From Hydrogenovibrio kuenenii DSM 12350 (GTDB taxonomy: Bacteria; Pseudomonadota; Gammaproteobacteria; Thiomicrospirales; Thiomicrospiraceae), in contig NZ_JAGP01000001.1 of NCBI RefSeq assembly GCF_000526715.1, forward strand, positions 1,798,001 to 1,862,000: a stretch of DNA of 64,000 nt, written 5' to 3'. This document shows positions 52,739 through 64,000 of the stretch, in pieces. Both the position numbers and the translations under genes were made by a program. The notes below the pieces were generated by a model that saw nothing but the letters and a program-made list of their open reading frames with translations, did not search any database and was not told the origin of the DNA. Every line of letters starts with the position of its first letter. Within the stretch, counting starts at the first letter, position 1.

Positions 52739-53998
52739 CTATTGACGGATATGCCCATCACCTAGCACGATATATTTTTGAGATGTCAGCCCTTCCAGAC
52801 CGACAGGTCCTCGCGCATGGAATTTATCGGTACTGATACCGATTTCCGCCCCCAGACCATACTCGAATCCATCAGCAAAACGCGTTGAAGCATTTATCAT
52901 CACTGAACTGGAATCTACCTGCGCCAAGAAGCGACGAGAAGTAGTGATACTTTCGGTAATAATCGATTCCGTATGGCCCGAACTGTACTGAGCGATATGT
53001 TCCATAGCACCATTAACATCCGCAACCACCTTGATGGACAAGATTGGCGCTAGATACTCAGTTGCCCAATCTTCATCGGTCGCCGCTTTCATATCAACAA
53101 TCGCACGGGTTTTTTCGCAACCGCGCAACTCTACCCCTTTTTCTTGATAGGCTCTGGCTAGAACAGGCAAAATTTCCTGTGCGCGGCTTTCTGCAATCAA
53201 TAATGTTTCCATCGCATTACACACGCCATAACGATGCGTTTTGGCATTCAAAGCAACTTTCACCGCCTTGTCGGCATCCGCATCATCGTCGATATAGACA
53301 TGACAAATACCATCCAAATGCTTAATCACAGGTACGCGTGCGCCTTGGCTGATACGCTCGATCAAGCTTTTACCACCGCGAGGAATAATGACATCGATAT
53401 ACTCAGGCATGGCGATCATCTCACCCACTGCTTCACGATCCGTGGTTTCCACCACTTGTACAGCGGCCTCAGGTAAACCCGCTGTTTTCAGCGCCTGTTG
53501 AATACAAGCGGCCAATGCATGATTAGAAAAGTAAGCTTCAGAACCACCTCGTAAAACCGTAGCGTTACCAGATTTCAAACACAAAGCGGCTGCATCAATA
53601 GTGACATTGGGGCGTGACTCATAAATAATTCCTACCACACCTAAAGGCACGCGCATTTTGCCAACCTGAATCCCAGAAGGCAGATAATTCATATCTTCAA
53701 TTTCACCGATTGGATCTTTCAAACCCGCAATCTGACGCAACCCTTCAGCCATCGTCGCAATGGTTTTATCCGTCATCGCCAAACGATCTAACATTGCTTC
53801 ATCCAGCCCTTTCGCTTTGCCTGCCTCCAAATCTTTTTGATTCTCAGCTTTCAAAGTGTCTGCTTGCGCAACCAATGCTTCTGCAATGCTCAATAATGCA
53901 TGATTTTTCTGCTCAGTTGTCGCGACAACCAATTCACGAGATGCCTTGCGTGCTTTTTGCCCAAGACTTTGCATCATTTGTTGAATATCATTGCTCAT
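52739..53998 (-). CDS. proA: Gamma-glutamyl phosphate reductase
   Basis: 419 residues. Catalytic cysteine in [13 protein letters not shown]; signature [36 protein letters not shown] and C-terminal [24 protein letters not shown]. Second step of proline synthesis. Placed downstream of holA, where many gammaproteobacteria have nadD directly. Confidence 0.97.
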   Translation of the reverse strand: MSNDIQQMMQSLGQKARKASRELVVATTEQKNHALLSIAEALVAQADTLKAENQKDLEAGKAKGLDEAMLDRLAMTDKTIATMAEGLRQIAGLKDPIGEIEDMNYLPSGIQVGKMRVPLGVVGIIYESRPNVTIDAAALCLKSGNATVLRGGSEAYFSNHALAACIQQALKTAGLPEAAVQVVETTDREAVGEMIAMPEYIDVIIPRGGKSLIERISQGARVPVIKHLDGICHVYIDDDADADKAVKVALNAKTHRYGVCNAMETLLIAESRAQEILPVLARAYQEKGVELRGCEKTRAIVDMKAATDEDWATEYLAPILSIKVVADVNGAMEHIAQYSSGHTESIITESITTSRRFLAQVDSSSVMINASTRFADGFEYGLGAEIGISTDKFHARGPVGLEGLTSQKYIVLGDGHIRQ

Positions 53999-54022
53999 TT
54001 AATTTCTCTTCTTCTACACACT

Positions 54023-55054
54023 TTACTGTGAAATTTTAAATACCAATTCAGACAAGCCAACCCACTCATCACCTTGATTCAGCCCTTTGATTTGAAAATC
54101 AATTTGCATTGCCAAACCAAGCAACGATTGCCAATAATTCAAGTCATGGCGTCTTAAGGCTGCATTAAATTCATTTTGTTTTGATGACCAAATTCTCAAC
54201 TGCTTAAACACTTGTGCCAAGTTGGTCGTTTGCTGCTTTTGGCTGATCGCAATCAGCTGCCGTAACTCTTTGGACAACAGCCACAAAACGATCGGTGCTT
54301 CCAAACCTTCTTGCCTTAAACGATGCAAAATTTGCAACGCATATTGTGTTTTGCCCAACAACATTGCCGTGCTCAAGGCAAATAACTGATAGTGCGCTTG
54401 ATCTGCAACGGATTGCGCAATTTGCTCTACCGTTAACAAACTGCCTTGTGGAAATAACAATCCTAGCTTTTCCAGCTCTTGATCCGCTGCCAGCAAATTC
54501 CCTTCCACGCGTTGCGCCAACTCAGCCGCAGCTTCATTATCCAACTGTAATCCAATTTCACCAGCACGCTTCTGACACCATTGAATCAGTGCATTCCCTT
54601 CTATGGGCTTGGACTGTACAACTAAGCCCTGAGCTTCTATCGCCTGATACCATTTTGATTTGGTTTGGCGGCTATCCAACTTCTCGCAGGTAATCACAAC
54701 AACCGTTTCTAGTTCAGCACCAGACACCATCAACGACTGCTGCTGATTCAACCAGTCACGAATGAACTCACCACCGTCTTTTCCCGGCGTGCCTTTAGGC
54801 ATATCCAGTTCGATAACACGCTTATCTGCAAACAAACTCATTGCCTGAGTATCCATTTGCAAATCCTGCCAATTAAATTGCGTCTCTACATCATAACGAT
54901 CACGCTGCATAAAACCTTGAGCTTTCAAGCCTTCACGCAAAGCGTCTAATGCCAAGCGAACATACAGCGGTTCTTCACCATAAATCAGCACCAACGGTAC
55001 CATCTGAAAACCAGATTGTTGTACCTGCCTAATAAACGCTGGTGCCGTAATCAT
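54023..55054 (-). CDS. holA: DNA polymerase III delta subunit
   Basis: 343 residues. N-terminal ATPase-like core LVLIYGEEPLYVRLALDALREGL, GTPGKDGGEFIRDWL and EAAAELAQRVEGNLLAADQELEKLGLLF match HolA. It opens the beta clamp within the clamp loader. Between lptE and proA. Confidence 0.95.
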   Translation of the reverse strand: MITAPAFIRQVQQSGFQMVPLVLIYGEEPLYVRLALDALREGLKAQGFMQRDRYDVETQFNWQDLQMDTQAMSLFADKRVIELDMPKGTPGKDGGEFIRDWLNQQQSLMVSGAELETVVVITCEKLDSRQTKSKWYQAIEAQGLVVQSKPIEGNALIQWCQKRAGEIGLQLDNEAAAELAQRVEGNLLAADQELEKLGLLFPQGSLLTVEQIAQSVADQAHYQLFALSTAMLLGKTQYALQILHRLRQEGLEAPIVLWLLSKELRQLIAISQKQQTTNLAQVFKQLRIWSSKQNEFNAALRRHDLNYWQSLLGLAMQIDFQIKGLNQGDEWVGLSELVFKISQ

Positions 55055-55060
55055 ATTTCG

Positions 55061-55630
55061 TTACTTCACCTTTGGTTGCAAAGGCTGTAATTTTGCATAA
55101 GCCCGATTTAATCGATCAATGACTTGCAGCGCAACTTCCGTTACCATCTGTCGTTTAATCGATTGTAACTCTCGATTAGACGCCTGTGCTTGAGCAGCAT
55201 TTACACTACGGTCACGAAAAGCAACCGCCTGAGCAGTTATCACTTCTTTTTCCGTCGCAACAACTTGTGCATTAAATGGCTGAACCATTTTCAGCAATTC
55301 ACCTGACACGTTACCATAAGCATCGCGTGCAGTTATAGAGGTTTTCAACTGAGTGGCCTGTAGATTCAAAACCAATTCTGCATTGGCTAAGTTACCAACG
55401 ACCTTTACCCCCATAGACTGAAACTGCTGAGTCAACACCTGTGCCAAATCATTTCTGACACCAGAGTTTTGTACTATTTTTATTGAGTGATAGGTTGCTG
55501 TTGCGGCTTCACCCATGCCTTTCAGGTGAAATCCACAAGCTGACAAAAACAAAGTCACCGTAAAAAGCAGACCAAGCCCTAGTGATCGAACACCCCCAGC
55601 CTGGTAGATTTTGAATGCGACTTTGTTCAT
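55061..55630 (-). CDS. lptE: LPS-assembly lipoprotein
   Basis: 189 residues. Signal peptide with lipobox LSAC, lipidation at C32, followed by GFHLKGMGEA, the LptE start. LptE plugs LptD for LPS insertion in the outer membrane. The n-region before the hydrophobic stretch contains KIYQAGG, encoded by a CCCAGCCTGG repeat copy; no shorter Met start exists. Between leuS and holA. Confidence 0.92.
   Translation of the reverse strand: MNKVAFKIYQAGGVRSLGLGLLFTVTLFLSACGFHLKGMGEAATATYHSIKIVQNSGVRNDLAQVLTQQFQSMGVKVVGNLANAELVLNLQATQLKTSITARDAYGNVSGELLKMVQPFNAQVVATEKEVITAQAVAFRDRSVNAAQAQASNRELQSIKRQMVTEVALQVIDRLNRAYAKLQPLQPKVK
55596..55613 (-). repeat. Single CCCAGCCTGGTAGATTTT repeat inside lptE
   Basis: The perfect 18-base unit lies in the lptE signal-peptide coding region (plus strand CCCAGCCTGGTAGATTTT), with no inverted partner. 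Confidence 0.85.
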
Positions 55631-55633
55631 CTT

Positions 55634-58694
<3,061 letters not shown>

Positions 58695-58704
58695 TTCCAC
58701 CAAC

Positions 58705-58754
58705 CCCAGCCTGGTAGATTTTTAATCGACAATAATAAAATCTACCAGGCTGGG
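58705..58754. repeat. Inverted pair of the CCCAGCCTGG repeat (YbeL-like/lnt gap)
   Basis: CCCAGCCTGGTAGATTTT (58705-58722) and AAAATCTACCAGGCTGGG (58737-58754) flank 14 bases and form an 18-bp stem between convergent genes. Confidence 0.88.
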
Positions 58755-58769
58755 GGCTTATGCCTATGC

Positions 58770-60323
58770 CTACCCTTCTTCTTTAGGCATTCCTTTTTTA
58801 TAAAAACGTATTGCCAACACAACCAACAAACCAAGTGCCATCAAAATCTGTATTGGCAACAGCTTCCATTTCGCAAAGAAAGTTTCCCCTTCATAAGGTT
58901 GTACATCGCCTTTAAGCACACCGGCTTTATAAGGCGGTATTTGCGCTTTAATCTGACCGTCCGTTCCAACGATAATGGTGTACCCTGTATTGGTGCTACG
59001 AGCAATTTCACGCCCTAACTCCAACGCACGCATTTGTACATCCTGTACCTGCTGAGCCGGTTCAAACGAGTGAGCAAACCAAGCGTCATTACTGACCGTA
59101 ATCAAATAACGGGTATTGGCGACCGTCTTCGCCATTTCATCACCAAAAGCGATTTCATAGCAAACCGTTACACCCGCCATTTGCCCGCCAAGCTTCATCG
59201 GCTTATTAACCACATCGCCTTCACTAAACTCAGAGAATGGAATATTGAACAGTAAGCTCAATGCTTTAAAAAAGTTAGAAAACGGAAAGTATTCACTAAA
59301 AGGCACCAAGTGTTTTTTGTAGTAACGCTCTTTTGGATTACCTGCATTAACCAATGCATTGTAATATTTCGAATGATCTTTATTGCGAGCAATCACACCC
59401 AATAAAATGTCTTTTTGCAACAACTTGGCATCTTCAATAAATGAATTAAGCGCACCCACTTCAACCAGATCGTAATAGGCAGGAATAGCTGTCTCTGGCC
59501 AAACAATCACATCAGCATCCATACTGTCTTTGGTCTGCTTTACATACACTTTTAGCGAAGGTATAAACTCTGATTCAAGCCATTTCTTATCTTGCGAAAT
59601 ATTACCTTGTAACAAAGCAACCTTAACAGGCTTGTCCACGGGTTTTACCCACTGCACCTGCTTTAAACCTGCACCGACTAACCACACAAAAGCAAAAGCC
59701 GCACTGACTTGCAACCACATGCGGGATTTAAGCATCAGTAAAAACAGGCCTGCAGAGATAGCAATTGCAAAGCTTACGCCCAACACACCAAACACAGGCG
59801 CGTAGCCATCCAACCAAGTTCCTATGTGTGTATTACCTGCTAATAAAAACGGGAACCCCGTAAACCAAGAGCCGCGAACCCATTCCATTAATACCCAGAC
59901 CGTCGGCATCATAATCGCCAAATCTACCCACGCGTACTTGGGGTTAGACTGCTTTAGCTTAGAAACCAACAAACCGGCAATCATTAAATACAAAGACAAG
60001 AAAACGACAAAAACCATCGTTGCCAATACAGAAGTGATCAGAGACATACCAGAATAAAAATACATGCTGGAGAAAAGCCAACTGGTGCCAACACCAAACA
60101 ACCCAAGGCCAAACCAAAGCCCTATACGCATCGCATCAAAAGTGGTTTCCGACTTTTGCCATAACAAGAAAAGCCCCACAAGCGTTGCTAAGATAGCTGG
60201 CGAAACATTAAAAGGCGCAAATGCCAGCACACTTGCTACACCTAATACTAAAGCGTAAAGAGCTGATCGATCCGGATAAAAAATAGAAAAAGGTTTTGCG
60301 AGGGTTTTAAAAAATTTCATCAA
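58770..60323 (-). CDS. lnt: Apolipoprotein N-acyltransferase
   Basis: 517 residues. N-terminal membrane helices, then a nitrilase-like domain with Glu in IVWPETAIP, Lys in RYYKKHLVPFSEYFPF and Cys in GVTVCYEIAF. Adds the third acyl chain to lipoproteins. Separated from corC by a terminator-like hairpin, unlike many relatives where they are one operon. Confidence 0.96.
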   Translation of the reverse strand: MMKFFKTLAKPFSIFYPDRSALYALVLGVASVLAFAPFNVSPAILATLVGLFLLWQKSETTFDAMRIGLWFGLGLFGVGTSWLFSSMYFYSGMSLITSVLATMVFVVFLSLYLMIAGLLVSKLKQSNPKYAWVDLAIMMPTVWVLMEWVRGSWFTGFPFLLAGNTHIGTWLDGYAPVFGVLGVSFAIAISAGLFLLMLKSRMWLQVSAAFAFVWLVGAGLKQVQWVKPVDKPVKVALLQGNISQDKKWLESEFIPSLKVYVKQTKDSMDADVIVWPETAIPAYYDLVEVGALNSFIEDAKLLQKDILLGVIARNKDHSKYYNALVNAGNPKERYYKKHLVPFSEYFPFSNFFKALSLLFNIPFSEFSEGDVVNKPMKLGGQMAGVTVCYEIAFGDEMAKTVANTRYLITVSNDAWFAHSFEPAQQVQDVQMRALELGREIARSTNTGYTIIVGTDGQIKAQIPPYKAGVLKGDVQPYEGETFFAKWKLLPIQILMALGLLVVLAIRFYKKGMPKEEG

Positions 60324-60384
60324 TTTTTCTTTATAAAATTAGCGTAAAAACGTCAGTCAACTAACCGCTTGACTCTCATAAACA

Positions 60385-60408
60385 AAAGGAGCAATTGACT
60401 GCTCCTTT
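60385..60408. terminator. Terminator between corC and lnt
   Basis: AAAGGAGCA-ATTGAC-TGCTCCTTT, a perfect 9-bp stem with 6-base loop. On the corC strand it is followed by TGTTTAT, so it may attenuate read-through into lnt. Confidence 0.7.
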
Positions 60409-60454
60409 ATACTTTTATTACTTAAACAAACTCAAAACTTACAACCAACCAAAC

Positions 60455-61324
60455 TTAATCAGAAGCTAAAGATTCACCAGAATCGCCACCCGTTTCCAGT
60501 GGTTGTGTGACGATAAAGTTATCAACACGTCTGCCATCAGATTTTGATACTTTAAACATCAACCCTGAAAATTCAAACATCTCATCTTCCAACGGAATGC
60601 GTCCAAGCTCTTTTGAAATCAATCCACCAATGGTTTCCAACTGCTCATCGGTAAGTTCCGTCTTGAAGAAATCATTAAAATCTTCAAGTGAGGTAATTGC
60701 TTCAACTAAAAAACCGCCGGAAACATGTTTTTGAATATTATCTTCACTCTCGTCATGCTCATCTTCAATGTCACCAACGATTTCTTCCAAAACGTCTTCG
60801 ATAGTCACAAGTCCAGCTAACTCACCATACTCATCAACGACCAATGCCATATGGTTTCGGCTTTTTTTGAACTCTTTCAAAAGCACATTCAAGCGTTTAC
60901 TTTCGGACACCATGACAGGCGCACGATAAAGCTCTCTCAGTTGAGATAAATTCGTCAAGTCATGCTTAGTTACAGCTTGCAAGACATCTTTTGCCAACAA
61001 CATGCCCACAACTTCATCTGTGTCGGCAGAGAAAACAGGATATCGAGAATGCGCAGATTCTAAAATCTTTTCCAGAATCACATCTACCGGATCCGCTTCA
61101 TCAACATAACTGAGCTGAACCTTAGGCACCATGACATCCCGCACACGGGTATCGAACACATTTAACACCCCTTTTATCATCACCAAGGCATCATGTTCAA
61201 TTAAATCCTGAGCCTGAGCATCTTCTAAAAGAGTTTCTAAATCTTCCCGACTCTCCGGTTCCGTTGTGAAAATCTTTGCCAGTTTTTCAAGCCACGAAGA
61301 GCCGCTACTACTGTCACTACTCAT
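60455..61324 (-). CDS. corC: CBS-domain transporter-associated protein
   Basis: 289 residues. Two CBS domains (RDVMVPKVQLSYVDEADPVDVILEKI and HMALVVDEYGELAGLVTIEDVLEEIVGDIEDEHD) and a C-terminal CorC/HlyC domain (LEDFNDFFKTELTDEQLETIGGLI). YbeX/CorC; linked to Mg2+/Co2+ efflux and ribosome maturation. 75 bases after ybeY. Confidence 0.94.
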   Translation of the reverse strand: MSSDSSSGSSWLEKLAKIFTTEPESREDLETLLEDAQAQDLIEHDALVMIKGVLNVFDTRVRDVMVPKVQLSYVDEADPVDVILEKILESAHSRYPVFSADTDEVVGMLLAKDVLQAVTKHDLTNLSQLRELYRAPVMVSESKRLNVLLKEFKKSRNHMALVVDEYGELAGLVTIEDVLEEIVGDIEDEHDESEDNIQKHVSGGFLVEAITSLEDFNDFFKTELTDEQLETIGGLISKELGRIPLEDEMFEFSGLMFKVSKSDGRRVDNFIVTQPLETGGDSGESLASD

Positions 61325-61399
61325 GTACGTTATGTACTCCTTTCAACTACAAAATATAATCTTAGTCTACGAAGATGCCATTTTCAGGCAACTCAATAC

Positions 61400-61891
61400 T
61401 TACTCTTTAATAGGTTCATAAGGGGAATCAAAACCTAATCCCGTTAAGATTTCTATTTCTAAAGCTTCCATCTCTTCTGCTTCCGCATCATCCATATGGT
61501 CATAACCTTGTAAATGCAAGCAGCCGTGCACAATCATATGTGCCCAATGCGCTAAAATCGGCTTATGCTGCTCAGCAGCTTCGCGCGCAACAACTGGCGC
61601 GCAAATAACCAAATCACCTAAATATGGTAGCTCTTCGTGTACTAGTTCAAGCAGCCCTGGAGGGTTTTCAAATGGAAACGATAAAACATTGGTCGGATAA
61701 TCCTTACCACGATAATTTCGGTTAAGCGTTTGGCTTTCAGCCTCTTCGACAATACGAATCACCATTTCAACTTCGCCAGATGCCCAATCCTGCATCAAGG
61801 AAGCAGAGACCCATTTTTCACATTGCTCAATTGTTGGCAACTCAACAGATTCGCTTGACAGAAGTTCCATTTGATAATCAATATGAATCAT
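61400..61891 (-). CDS. ybeY: Endoribonuclease YbeY
   Basis: 163 residues. The three-histidine zinc motif [14 protein letters not shown] is intact, with NVLSFPFE upstream. Single-strand RNase in 16S rRNA 3' maturation and ribosome quality control. The start overlaps the phoH stop by 4 bases. Confidence 0.96.
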   Translation of the reverse strand: MIHIDYQMELLSSESVELPTIEQCEKWVSASLMQDWASGEVEMVIRIVEEAESQTLNRNYRGKDYPTNVLSFPFENPPGLLELVHEELPYLGDLVICAPVVAREAAEQHKPILAHWAHMIVHGCLHLQGYDHMDDAEAEEMEALEIEILTGLGFDSPYEPIKE

Positions 61892-62865
61892 TTCTCATTC
61901 ACTCCTGATTGTCTTCGATCAAACACATCATAGGCCTGAACAATTTTTTGTACAAGGTTGTGGCGTACAACATCTTTCGACATGTAAAAAGTGAAACCAA
62001 TTTCAGGCACGCCTTCCAACACTTCTATCACATGTCGTAAACCCGACTTCTGATTTTTTGGTAGATCACACTGAGTAATGTCTCCGGTAATAACAGCCTT
62101 AGAGCCAAAACCAATTCGCGTCAGAAACATTTTCATTTGTTCAGTACTGGTATTTTGCGCTTCATCCAAAATAATAAAGGCTTCATTCAAAGTACGACCA
62201 CGCATAAATGCCAGCGGTGCGATTTCAATAATATGGCGTTCTATCATGCGTTCAACCTGCTCAAAGCCGAGCATTTCAAACAAAGCATCAAATAATGGGC
62301 GTAAATAAGGATCCACTTTTTGACTTAAATCACCGGGTAAAAACCCGAGTTTTTCTCCCGCTTCTACCGCTGGGCGCGTCAGAATAATACGACGCACTTC
62401 TTCTTTCTCTAAAGCTTCAACGGCAGCAGCCACTGCCAAATAGGTTTTTCCTGTTCCCGCAGGCCCAATACCAAAATTAACATCATAATCTTGAATGGAT
62501 CGAATATAGTTTGCTTGATTCGGGTTGCGCGTTTTAATTACTTTTTTACGTGTTTTGATTAAAACTTGGGAGTCATCCATCACTTTAACATCATCATATC
62601 CGACAGACTGTAATGCGATATGGACTTTTTCAGGTTCAAGCGGTTCTTTTAACGCTTGAGCATAGAGGTCTCGCAAAAAGCTTTCTGTTTTGACCAAGCG
62701 ATCTGGCAACCCCGTCACACTGAACTTAAAACCTAGATGATTAATTTCTACGCCCAAGCGTAACTCAATCTGAGCTAAGTGCTCGCTTTGCCAACCACAC
62801 AGGTTTACCAAAGCGTCATTTTGTTCGGGAGAAAGCTGAAATTGAATGGTATGGAGGGTTGTCAA
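61888..62865 (-). CDS. ybeZ: PhoH-like ATPase (YbeZ)
   Basis: 325 residues. Walker [13 protein letters not shown], Walker [10 protein letters not shown] and the conserved [12 protein letters not shown] helicase-type partner of YbeY. N-terminal KH-like part. Immediately precedes ybeY in the operon and follows miaB by 106 bases. Confidence 0.96.
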   Translation of the reverse strand: MTTLHTIQFQLSPEQNDALVNLCGWQSEHLAQIELRLGVEINHLGFKFSVTGLPDRLVKTESFLRDLYAQALKEPLEPEKVHIALQSVGYDDVKVMDDSQVLIKTRKKVIKTRNPNQANYIRSIQDYDVNFGIGPAGTGKTYLAVAAAVEALEKEEVRRIILTRPAVEAGEKLGFLPGDLSQKVDPYLRPLFDALFEMLGFEQVERMIERHIIEIAPLAFMRGRTLNEAFIILDEAQNTSTEQMKMFLTRIGFGSKAVITGDITQCDLPKNQKSGLRHVIEVLEGVPEIGFTFYMSKDVVRHNLVQKIVQAYDVFDRRQSGVNEK

Positions 62866-62971
62866 TGAATTCGACTGCCTTGGTAGTAAGATAGTAATAG
62901 ATGACTAAATCTTAATGAATTGCTCAACGAATTACAATGACGATTTCATGACCGGCATCTTAGCGTCAAAA

Positions 62972-64000
62972 TCAGACCGCATAGTACTGGCGCTGAGTAA
63001 ACTTTTCCGCTTCTGGCGTTGCGACAAGCTTACCTTTTAAAGAGTTGACATAGGCTTCAATAATCTCAACATCCACAAACTGGCCAATCAACTCAGGTGA
63101 ACCTTCAAAATTTACAACACGGTTATTTTCAGTACGACCAGAAACCTCTGTCGTAGCATTACGAGACAAGCTCTCAACCAATACTCGCTGTACACTGCCA
63201 ACCATAGAGGCACTAATGGCTGCTGTTTGTTCATTCAACATGTCTTGTAAAGCTTGCAAGCGGCGCTTTTTGGTATGCATCTCAACATCATCCGGCAAGC
63301 TTGACGCTGGCGTACCTGGTCTTGGGCTATAGATAAAGCTAAATGATCGGTCATAATTCATTTCTTTAACCAAAGCCAATGTTTCTTTAAAGTCATCACA
63401 AGTTTCACCAGGGAAGCCAATAATAAAATCACCAGACAAGCTTAAGTTAGGGCGTAGCTTGAGAATTTTGCGAATCGTTGATTTATACTCAATCGCCATA
63501 TGGTTACGCTTCATTATTGCCAATACGCGATCCGAGCCTGATTGAATCGGTAAATGCAAATGAGAGACAAGTTCTGGCACTTCTGCATAACAATCAATCA
63601 AACTCTGCGTCATCTCATTTGGATGAGATGTGGTGTAACGAATACGATCAATCCCCTCCACGGCTCTTACCGCATGAATTAATACCGCTAAATCGGCAAT
63701 CTCGCCATCCGGCATCTCACCACGGTAAGCGTTGACGTTTTGGCCAAGCAAATTAACTTCTCTCACACCCTGCTCAGCAAGGGTTTCAATTTCTGCCATT
63801 ACATCAGCAAATGGTCGGCTAAATTCTTCACCACGCGTATAAGGCACCACACAGAACGTACAATATTTAGAACAGCCTTCCATTACAGAGACAAAGGCCG
63901 ATACACCGTTCGATTCTGGCGCGGCCAGATTATCGAACTTCTCAATTTCAGGGAAGGAAATATCAATCACAGCACGTTTTTTAAACTTCCTATCCTTTGC
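62972..64000 (-). CDS. miaB: tRNA-2-methylthio-N6-dimethylallyladenosine synthase, N-terminus cut by window
   Basis: The frame is open from 62972 to the right edge, so 342 residues are visible and the N-terminal ~110 are outside. Radical SAM cluster [41 protein letters not shown] and a C-terminal TRAM domain ([17 protein letters not shown]). Adds the methylthio group to A37 of tRNAs reading UNN codons. First gene of the ybeZYX cluster. Confidence 0.96.
   Translation of the reverse strand, partial: AKDRKFKKRAVIDISFPEIEKFDNLAAPESNGVSAFVSVMEGCSKYCTFCVVPYTRGEEFSRPFADVMAEIETLAEQGVREVNLLGQNVNAYRGEMPDGEIADLAVLIHAVRAVEGIDRIRYTTSHPNEMTQSLIDCYAEVPELVSHLHLPIQSGSDRVLAIMKRNHMAIEYKSTIRKILKLRPNLSLSGDFIIGFPGETCDDFKETLALVKEMNYDRSFSFIYSPRPGTPASSLPDDVEMHTKKRRLQALQDMLNEQTAAISASMVGSVQRVLVESLSRNATTEVSGRTENNRVVNFEGSPELIGQFVDVEIIEAYVNSLKGKLVATPEAEKFTQRQYYAV

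Overview
The window comes from an AT-rich gammaproteobacterial chromosome. The evidence is the gene order of the right half (miaB-ybeZ-ybeY-ybeX-lnt, leuS-lptE-holA, nadD-rsfS-rlmH, rpsT-murJ-ribF-ileS-lspA) and a heptose/Kdo LPS core set. A sulfur-oxidising or marine Thiotrichales-type lineage is a guess I cannot prove from sequence alone. No intact rRNA, tRNA or CRISPR array is present.

Positions 1 to about 29,634 look like stacked genomic islands. (a) 1-7,800: a partial membrane protein; a tight minus-strand operon of five genes (AAA+ ATPase, three metallophosphoesterases, DnaQ-like exonuclease); a divergent pair resembling HsdS and a degenerate HsdM; and a tyrosine recombinase. (b) 7,900-12,700: three direct repeats, a lone umuC, a secreted EndA-type nuclease, small secreted or membrane proteins, one with a topoisomerase-type zinc ribbon. 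(c) 12,715-15,602: a 2.9-kb unit bounded by identical 43-bp 3' fragments of tRNA-Arg(ACG), with TTCCCACAA repeats just inside both ends. It carries a small ORF, a CoiA-like zinc-ribbon/PD-(D/E)XK protein and an HNH endonuclease. A tyrosine integrase follows at 15,706-17,064. (d) 17,243-29,634: a 12.4-kb metabolic island bounded by 48-bp direct repeats of a tRNA-Pro(GGG) 3' half. It encodes formamidase, an alpha/beta hydrolase, a CodB-type permease, a TSUP exporter, a gamma-glutamyltransferase-family amidohydrolase, a RidA protein, an NMT1/SsuABC-type ABC importer, an SDR and a divergent Lrp-type regulator. Together these suggest import and breakdown of an organic nitrogen compound that releases formamide or another small amide. 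Non-coding repeat copies (24-bp inverted ends) lie near both island ends and at 11,679.

Positions 29,874-64,000 are core chromosome: DUF1840 protein; gmhA and hldE; pagL-like; kdsD and waaA; hemN with an FNR-type box; a degenerate GGDEF protein; rlmKL; a lytic transglycosylase; lspA-ileS-ribF-murJ-rpsT; an ammonium transporter fused to an intact GGDEF diguanylate cyclase behind a sigma-54 promoter; rlmH-rsfS-nadD; a J-domain protein; proA-holA-lptE-leuS; a YbeL-like protein; and lnt-corC-ybeY-phoH-miaB (miaB cut by the window end).

The core half also contains an 18-bp repeat, CCCAGCCTGG(T/C)AGATTTT. It occurs as inverted hairpin pairs in four convergent gene gaps and as single copies inside two genes, and is absent from the islands. 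This distribution resembles DNA uptake sequences or REP-type repeats.
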